Shown here one piece after another: positions 59,202-64,000 of a stretch of DNA of 64,000 bases. Position 1 is the first letter of the stretch. Each line of letters starts with the position of its first letter. A program made the translations under genes and the position numbers. The notes below the pieces were generated by a model. The model made no database searches, was not told the origin of the DNA, and worked only from the letters and a program-made list of their open reading frames with translations. Source of the DNA: Flavobacterium cauense R2A-7 (lineage in GTDB: Bacteria; Bacteroidota; Bacteroidia; Flavobacteriales; Flavobacteriaceae). Location: positions 248,001 through 312,000 of the forward strand of contig NZ_AVBI01000012.1 in NCBI RefSeq assembly GCF_000498475.1. Direction: 5' to 3'.

Positions 59202-60073
59202 ATGGTAATAGCCTTTAAATCTTCTTTATTTCCGTTAAACACATTCACATCCACCATTCCTTTAATGCCTGAAATCTGGGCTTTTTCGGTAAACTGCCAC
59301 AACAGCCAGTCGTTCTGAATCCGTTCTACAAAAAAATTGTAATTGGCAATCCAAAGCGGGTATTCTTTGAATTCGTCCTTCAGGAAATCGGTGTAATAAC
59401 TTTGTCCGGAATAAATAATAGGCTTTACTTTATAATGCCTTTCCACTCGTTTTAACCATCGGCGTAAGCCAACTTTCAAACTATCGATGGATTGATTTTT
59501 AGGCAACTTTTCAATATCCAAAACTGGCGGCAAATCGCCTTTTCTTAGTCTTACGTTTTTAATAAAATGATCGGCCTGCGCAATGGAATTTTCGTTCGGA
59601 CGATAGTAATGATACGCACCGCGCACAAAATAATGTTCTTTCGCAGCTTTCCAGTTTTCTTTGTATCGGGCGTCAATTTTATTACTTCCTGCCGTGGCAC
59701 GGATAAAAACAAACGACAACGGAAACTCCTCTTCAATGGTATTGATTTTTTCCCATTCAATTTTTTCCTGATATTCCGAAACGTCAAATCCGACCAGTTT
59801 GGTGTCGTGACGGCTCAGTACTTCAAAAATACGGATGTCTTCAATCTTCCGTTCTTCTTCGGAAAGTTCACTCGTACTTCTATCGGTTTTAAATCCTAAA
59901 AAATACAACAAACCGTGACGATAATTATACAAACCGCCAACAATCGTTACCACAAACAAGATGCCTAAAGTATACAACAATAACCTCCCAAAAGGCGTTT
60001 TGGCAGTCTTTTTCGATTTTGAGCGGGTTGATTTTCTTAACAGCGTTGATTTTTTCGCAGGAACGCGTTTCAT
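59195..60073 (-). CDS. glycoside hydrolase family 25 (lysozyme-type muramidase)
   Basis: The 292-residue protein has a basic N-terminal cytosolic segment and one TM helix (about 29-46), then a GH25 domain (about 90-288) with GFDVSEYQEKIEW (catalytic Asp), FIRATAGSN, YHYYRPNE, VLDIEK (catalytic Asp/Glu region) and LWQFTEKAQISG. GH25 enzymes cleave the beta-1,4 bond of peptidoglycan. The anchor makes it a periplasm-facing, membrane-tethered muramidase. It starts 3 bases after the pssA stop on the same strand. Confidence 0.9.
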   Translation of the reverse strand: MKRVPAKKSTLLRKSTRSKSKKTAKTPFGRLLLYTLGILFVVTIVGGLYNYRHGLLYFLGFKTDRSTSELSEEERKIEDIRIFEVLSRHDTKLVGFDVSEYQEKIEWEKINTIEEEFPLSFVFIRATAGSNKIDARYKENWKAAKEHYFVRGAYHYYRPNENSIAQADHFIKNVRLRKGDLPPVLDIEKLPKNQSIDSLKVGLRRWLKRVERHYKVKPIIYSGQSYYTDFLKDEFKEYPLWIANYNFFVERIQNDWLLWQFTEKAQISGIKGMVDVNVFNGNKEDLKAITIK

Positions 60074-60076
60074 AAT

Positions 60077-60820
60077 TTATGACGGCTTGTTTAAAACCGT
60101 ATTGTTAAGCACTGAAAGCACAACATAAAACAAAATAATTATCGGAATCGCCAAATACTGGAAAACAGCCAATAATATAGCCGAAACAGCCAAAAACAAC
60201 ACCTGAAGTTTATTCTTTTCCCAACTGAAATATTTCACTTTTAAAGAGAAAAGCGGAATTTCAGCATTTAGCAAATAAGCACTCAAGAAACACAATCCTA
60301 CAAGGAAATAAGGATTGCTTAAAATATCAGAAAGCCAATCGAACTGATTCGCGAATAAAATCATCGGAATACTCATAATTAACAACGCATTGGCCGGTGT
60401 TGGCAACCCAATAAATGAGTCCGTCTGACGGGTATCGATGTTAAATTTTGCCAAACGGTAACACGAAGCCACCGTAATAATAAAACCAATGTACGGCACT
60501 ACAGCCATATAATAAGTATCCGGTGTTAACGTATAAATATCCTGGTTTTCCTGAATATCAGACAGCATTTTATACATCACCACTCCCGGAACCACACCGC
60601 TGGTAACCATATCGGCCAAAGAATCCAACTGAACACCCAAAGGACTTTGTGCATTGAAGATTCGGGCAAAAAAACCATCCCAAAAATCAAAAAAGATACC
60701 AAGACACACCAACGAAAAGGCTTCATTGTAATTACCGTTAAACGCATGAATTAACGCTAAAAGTCCTGTAATAAGATTTAAGAAAGTAATAAAATTTGGA
60801 ATCTGTTTTTTAAATGACAT
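60077..60820 (-). CDS. pssA: CDP-diacylglycerol-serine O-phosphatidyltransferase family
   Basis: The 247-residue integral membrane enzyme has the CDP-alcohol phosphotransferase signature DG-AR-G-D-D, visible as DGFFAR then GVQLDSLADM. It has about eight TM helices. It would condense CDP-diacylglycerol with serine to make phosphatidylserine, the precursor of phosphatidylethanolamine. Another head-group alcohol is possible, but PssA is the usual assignment for this flavobacterial type. A TAACTTTG box lies 22 bases upstream. It is co-transcribed with the GH25 gene. Confidence 0.9.
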   Translation of the reverse strand: MSFKKQIPNFITFLNLITGLLALIHAFNGNYNEAFSLVCLGIFFDFWDGFFARIFNAQSPLGVQLDSLADMVTSGVVPGVVMYKMLSDIQENQDIYTLTPDTYYMAVVPYIGFIITVASCYRLAKFNIDTRQTDSFIGLPTPANALLIMSIPMILFANQFDWLSDILSNPYFLVGLCFLSAYLLNAEIPLFSLKVKYFSWEKNKLQVLFLAVSAILLAVFQYLAIPIIILFYVVLSVLNNTVLNKPS

Positions 60821-60842
60821 ACGTTTTCTTTTTAAACTGACA

Positions 60843-60850
60843 CAAAGTTA
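60843..60850 (-). promoter_or_regulatory. putative -7 box of pssA
   Basis: Minus-strand TAACTTTG fits TAnnTTTG. A TTTG lies at 60866-60869, a spacer of 15 bases, shorter than the usual 19. Confidence 0.4.
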
Positions 60851-61048
60851 TACAATAAGTTAATACAAAATGGAGTTTAGTAATTGAGAATTTCATTTCT
60901 TTTAAAAAGCAAACATAACCGGAAAGGCAATAACAAGACCATTTCGGCACCGTTTGGGAGAATGATTTTTAATGGGCATTTCATCTTAATATAGTATATT
61001 TGTCAAAGGTATAACGTAAAACCCTATCTGGCATTCGTTTAGTCAGCA

Positions 61049-61076
61049 TTGTGTAACGGATACTGATGTATATTTG
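61049..61076 (+). promoter_or_regulatory. promoter of the PorV-like operon (TTG-N17-TATATTTG)
   Basis: TATATTTG (61069-61076) lies 17 bases after TTG (61049-61051), 14 bases before the TTG start at 61091. A second TATATTTG at 60995-61002 lies further upstream with no clear -33 box. Confidence 0.5.
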
Positions 61077-61090
61077 TAAAAAAAACGGCT

Positions 61091-62161
61091 TTGAAAAAAA
61101 CCTACTTAGTACTACTCCTTTTAACCTGCATCGCAACTAACAGTCAGATTGTTAGAAAATACTCCAATGAATTTATGAGTATTGGTGTGGATGCAGCCGC
61201 TTTAGGAATGTCTAATGCCGTAACATCTCATACCGCAGATGTAAATTCGGGCTACTGGAATCCGGCAGGACTTTTAAAACTGGAAGACAAACAAATCGCT
61301 TTAATGCATGCCAGTTATTTTGCCAATATCGCACAATACGATTATGCCGCTTTCGCAATGCCAATAGACGACCGCAGTGCTTTTGGAGTATCGTTAATCC
61401 GATTTGGGGTTGATGACATCTTAAACACCACACAACTTATTGACAACGAAGGCAATATTGATTACAACAGAGTCAGCCTGTTTTCCGCAGCCGATTACGG
61501 CTTAACCTTTTCCTATGCCAGAGCATTACCGGTTCAGGGATTCAATTATGGTGTGAATGCAAAAATCATCCGTCGCGTTATCGGAAAATTTGCAAGCTCC
61601 TGGGGTTTTGGTTTTGATTTGGGATTACAGTATGAAACCCGTGACGAATGGAAATTCGGACTGATGCTTCGTGATATTACGACCACTTACAATGTCTGGG
61701 CTATCGACGACGAAGAATTTCAGAAAATAAAAAATGCCGTTCCAGGGGAAAATCAGGAACCACCGGAAACCTCGGAAATAACCTTACCCAAAGCACAATT
61801 GGGAATGTCAAAGAAATTTATCATCCGTTACGATTACAGTCTTGTGGCCGCCGCCAATTTAAACATGCAGTTTACCCGAACCAACGATATTTTCTCAACA
61901 GATATCGTAAGTATCGACCCTGCCGTTGGATTTGAAGCCGGTTACATTGATTTGGTGTTTCTTCGTGCGGGTGTGGGTAACTTTCAAAACATTACAGAAA
62001 TCGACAATTCCAAAAGCTTAAGTTTCCAGCCTAATATTGGTGTCGGATTTAAATACAAAGGCATTCAGGTAGATTATGCTTTAACTGACATCGGCGACCA
62101 GAGTGCCGCTTTATACTCTAATATTTTCTCTTTAAAAGTCGACTTAGGTATTTTCAGATAA
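61091..62161 (+). CDS. PorV/PorQ family outer-membrane protein (T9SS-related)
   Basis: The 356-residue beta-barrel protein starts at TTG with a signal peptide (cleavage after TCIATNSQ). It reads ALGMSNAVTSHTADVNSGYW then NPAGL, the typical start of PorV/PorQ and FadL-like barrels, and ends with a barrel strand (FSLKVDLGIFR). PorV proteins shuttle or hold T9SS substrates at the outer membrane; this one corresponds to the divergent copies called PorV2 in flavobacteria. Its stop overlaps the next ATG (TAATG), so the DUF4105 protein is co-translated with it. Confidence 0.85.
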   Translation: MKKTYLVLLLLTCIATNSQIVRKYSNEFMSIGVDAAALGMSNAVTSHTADVNSGYWNPAGLLKLEDKQIALMHASYFANIAQYDYAAFAMPIDDRSAFGVSLIRFGVDDILNTTQLIDNEGNIDYNRVSLFSAADYGLTFSYARALPVQGFNYGVNAKIIRRVIGKFASSWGFGFDLGLQYETRDEWKFGLMLRDITTTYNVWAIDDEEFQKIKNAVPGENQEPPETSEITLPKAQLGMSKKFIIRYDYSLVAAANLNMQFTRTNDIFSTDIVSIDPAVGFEAGYIDLVFLRAGVGNFQNITEIDNSKSLSFQPNIGVGFKYKGIQVDYALTDIGDQSAALYSNIFSLKVDLGIFR

Positions 62162-63297
62162 TGACACCATCACTACTTTTCAAAAAATCATTTTCGTTCT
62201 TTTTACTGATTTTCAGTTTTATATCCGCGTTTGGACAGACTCCATTTTTATCCGACAAAGCCGAAATCAGTTTACTAACCTGTGGTACGGGAGAAGAATT
62301 GTATTCGTTATACGGCCATACCGCTTTGCGCATTAACGACCCGATAAACCAGATAGATGTTGTTTACAATTATGGTGCTTTCGACTTTAGCACGCCTAAT
62401 TTTTACGGGAAATTCGTTAAAGGCGATTTGGAATATTTTGTAACCACAAGCAGTTTCGAAGAATTCAATTACAGTTATGTGTATGACAACAGGGATATTT
62501 TCGAACAAAAACTAAACCTTTCGCGCGAACAAAAACAAAAGATTTTTAGCGAACTGAATGAAGTACTAGCCTCTGAAAAACGTTTTTACACTTACAAATT
62601 CATTGACCGAAACTGTACCACGATGGTTCGCGATGTGATCAATAAGGTTTTAACAGAGCCCATTTCTACGAAAGTTCCCGACACACAGAAAAACTACCGT
62701 CAGATTTTATACGATTACCAAACGGATAAATTTTATGAAAATCTGGGAATCAATTTGATTTTCGGCGCTAAAACCGACCGTCAATCCGACCAATTGTTCC
62801 TTCCGATAGAATTATTACAAGGCATTGAACAAACCAAAATAAACGGAAAACCATTATCAGACGCTACCGTAACCGTATTCAAAAGACAAGACATTAAAGC
62901 AAATAAATCGCTTTGGAATAATTTTTACACTTTTGCGTTTGCGATGCTTCTTATCGCTTTTCTTGCTTACAAAAAGAAATCTGCAGCGATTATATACCTA
63001 ACAATTATTGGTTTATTAGGCCTTTTCTTTTCATTGGTCGGACTGTATTCCCTGCATGAAGAAGTATTGTGGAACTATAATGTTTTGGTTTTGAGTCCGC
63101 TCTACTTACTATTGGTTTTCTTTGTTTGGAAAAAAAATGCGGTTTGGACCAACCGAATCGTACTGTTAAACCTAGGATTGATTGCAATTTATTTGGTTTA
63201 CATGCTCAACAAAGCTCATTTGATAATGATGGTACCATTTGCAATTACATCGCTTACAGCACTTTGTAAAGTACGAAAAGAAACACTTCAGAAGTAA
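62161..63297 (+). CDS. DUF4105 (Lnb N-terminal-like) membrane protein
   Basis: The 378-residue protein has a signal peptide ending ISAFGQ. An N-terminal DUF4105 domain follows with LLTCGTGEELYSLYGHTALR, VVYNYGAFDF and IDRNCTTMVRDV, resembling an NlpC/P60-like Cys-His arrangement (a Cys in DRNCTT and a His in YGHTAL). The C-terminal third has four to five TM helices. It may be a lipid- or peptide-modifying thiol enzyme on the outer face of the inner membrane; this is inference. It is translationally coupled to the PorV-like gene. Confidence 0.85.
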   Translation: MTPSLLFKKSFSFFLLIFSFISAFGQTPFLSDKAEISLLTCGTGEELYSLYGHTALRINDPINQIDVVYNYGAFDFSTPNFYGKFVKGDLEYFVTTSSFEEFNYSYVYDNRDIFEQKLNLSREQKQKIFSELNEVLASEKRFYTYKFIDRNCTTMVRDVINKVLTEPISTKVPDTQKNYRQILYDYQTDKFYENLGINLIFGAKTDRQSDQLFLPIELLQGIEQTKINGKPLSDATVTVFKRQDIKANKSLWNNFYTFAFAMLLIAFLAYKKKSAAIIYLTIIGLLGLFFSLVGLYSLHEEVLWNYNVLVLSPLYLLLVFFVWKKNAVWTNRIVLLNLGLIAIYLVYMLNKAHLIMMVPFAITSLTALCKVRKETLQK

Positions 63298-63334
63298 CGT
63301 TTAATTACAGTTATTCCGACGAAGGAGTAATCAC

Positions 63335-63379
63335 ATACTTCTGCTTCCTGCTATCTGCTTTCTGATTACTGCCCTCTGA
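63335..63379. repeat. short-period imperfect repeat (CTGCTTTCTG units)
   Basis: Units ACTTCTGCTTCCTGCTATCTG, CTTTCTGATTACTGCC and CTCTGA follow each other. The tract spans the stop of the sugar transferase gene and encodes its last few residues (ending GQ). Confidence 0.65.
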
Positions 63380-64000
63380 AGAACAACACCGTGCTGAGTG
63401 TTTTCACCACAATATTCACATCGAGAAACAAACTGCGGTTTTTGATGTAATACAAGTCGTATTGTAGTTTTATCAGGCTGTCGTCGATGGTTTCGCCATA
63501 CGAGTGTTTTACCTGTGCCCAACCGGTAAGTCCCGGTTTAATTACATGTCGTGTTTGGTAGAACGGCATGATTTCGGCAATTTGATTTACAAAAATGGGG
63601 CGTTCCGGTCTTGGTCCGATTACCGCCATATCCCCTTTAAGAATATTGATAAACTGCGGAAATTCATCGATACGGGTTTTTCTCAGGAATTTACCAAAAG
63701 GTGTAACTCGGCTGTCGTTCGCCGCGGCAAAAACAGCACCATTGGCTTCGGCATTGGTTACCATCGATCGGAATTTGTAAATTTTGAAAGGAATACCGTT
63801 TTTCCCTACTCTTTCCTGAGTGTAAAGTAACGGCCCTCTATTCCCCAACAGATTCGCTATAAAAAGAAACGGCAGCAATAAAGCACCAATCAATAAGCCA
63901 ATCAAAGAAACAATAATATCGAAAAGGCGAATGGCATACAGGTACAGCTTATTCTGATTGCTTCTGCTGAAAGGAAAATATTTATAAAAATCTTTTTCCG
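63366..64000 (-). CDS. polyprenyl-phosphate sugar transferase (partial, 5' end outside window)
   Basis: The frame is open to the right edge, giving 211 residues of the C-terminal part. A TM helix (DIIVSLIGLLIGALLLPFLF) precedes the bacterial sugar transferase domain with YKFRSM, FLRKTRIDEFPQFINILKGD, VIGPRPERP and YQTRHVIKPGLTGWAQ. It adds the first sugar-1-phosphate to undecaprenyl phosphate for exopolysaccharide, capsule or O-antigen. Residues upstream of the TM helix (EKDFYKYFPFSRSNQ) suggest a longer WcaJ/WbaP-like protein with an N-terminal membrane domain. It probably begins a polysaccharide locus beyond the window. Confidence 0.92.
   Translation of the reverse strand, partial: EKDFYKYFPFSRSNQNKLYLYAIRLFDIIVSLIGLLIGALLLPFLFIANLLGNRGPLLYTQERVGKNGIPFKIYKFRSMVTNAEANGAVFAAANDSRVTPFGKFLRKTRIDEFPQFINILKGDMAVIGPRPERPIFVNQIAEIMPFYQTRHVIKPGLTGWAQVKHSYGETIDDSLIKLQYDLYYIKNRSLFLDVNIVVKTLSTVLFFRGQ

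Noticed and set aside
60895..60990. Possible RNA gene between pssA and the PorV-like gene
   Set aside because: No stable hairpin or tRNA-like structure could be drawn by eye; only promoter-like boxes nearby.

Overview
The window is a 64 kb chromosomal segment of a Flavobacteriaceae bacterium, most likely Flavobacterium or a close relative. Evidence: AT-rich intergenic DNA; no Shine-Dalgarno pattern ahead of starts; Bacteroidota-type promoters (TTTG, about 19 bases, TAnnTTTG); a protein with a type IX secretion (T9SS) C-terminal signal; a PorV-like protein; an OMP_b-brl_3-type TonB-dependent receptor; many lipoproteins; and the DUF4369, DUF2805, DUF4105 and DUF2892 families. No rRNA, CRISPR array, integrase or transposase gene was seen. 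The only RNA genes are two identical tRNA-Thr(UGU) copies.

Layout. 1-3.8 kb: end of an unknown gene, then ffh-folD-GNAT (minus strand) and a small lipoprotein. 3.6-9.4 kb: a tolC / adaptor / RND pump / DUF2892 operon with a palindrome ahead of it. 9.7-13 kb: a cluster of small exported, partly Cys-rich proteins (two of them paralogues) plus a T9SS-exported kelch-like protein. 13-17.6 kb: an MBOAT O-acyltransferase with two SGNH/GDSL partners, one carrying an internal LysM; probably polymer O-acetylation. 17.6-32.8 kb: argS, a TonB-dependent receptor, a lipid hydroxylase, a FabH-like ketosynthase, an S9 peptidase, an ABC ATPase, outer-membrane proteins, htpG and an L,D-transpeptidase-like lipoprotein. 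33-39.9 kb: an EamA transporter, a DoxX gene broken by an in-frame stop, aqpZ, alkB, DUF2805, an alpha/beta hydrolase, an M61 peptidase and a DUF4369 lipoprotein. 40-46 kb: the tRNAs, then manA-bcp-queD, idi, a COG2509 FAD protein and DUF2891. 46-53 kb: a membrane-anchored TPR/LuxR-type regulator divergent from three tandem secreted proteins with phage-tailspike-type S74 intramolecular chaperones, followed by a 133-bp imperfect inverted repeat. 53-64 kb: a second gene with an in-frame stop, recQ, the operon kdsD-tatC-CMD-lptB, pssA-GH25, PorV-like-DUF4105, and the 3' part of a polyprenyl-phosphate sugar transferase.

The main functional theme is the cell envelope: export (TatC, LptB, T9SS-related proteins, RND pump), lipids (PssA, hydroxylase, ketosynthase), cell wall (GH25, L,D-transpeptidase-like) and surface polymers (MBOAT/SGNH, sugar transferase). 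The best candidate for an undescribed system is the 46-53 kb locus: a membrane-tethered regulator facing three self-processing surface proteins with AT-rich, duplicated sequence. Two single-base nonsense codons, a family of short-period repeats at gene ends and the Cys-rich cluster next to the efflux operon also deserve attention.
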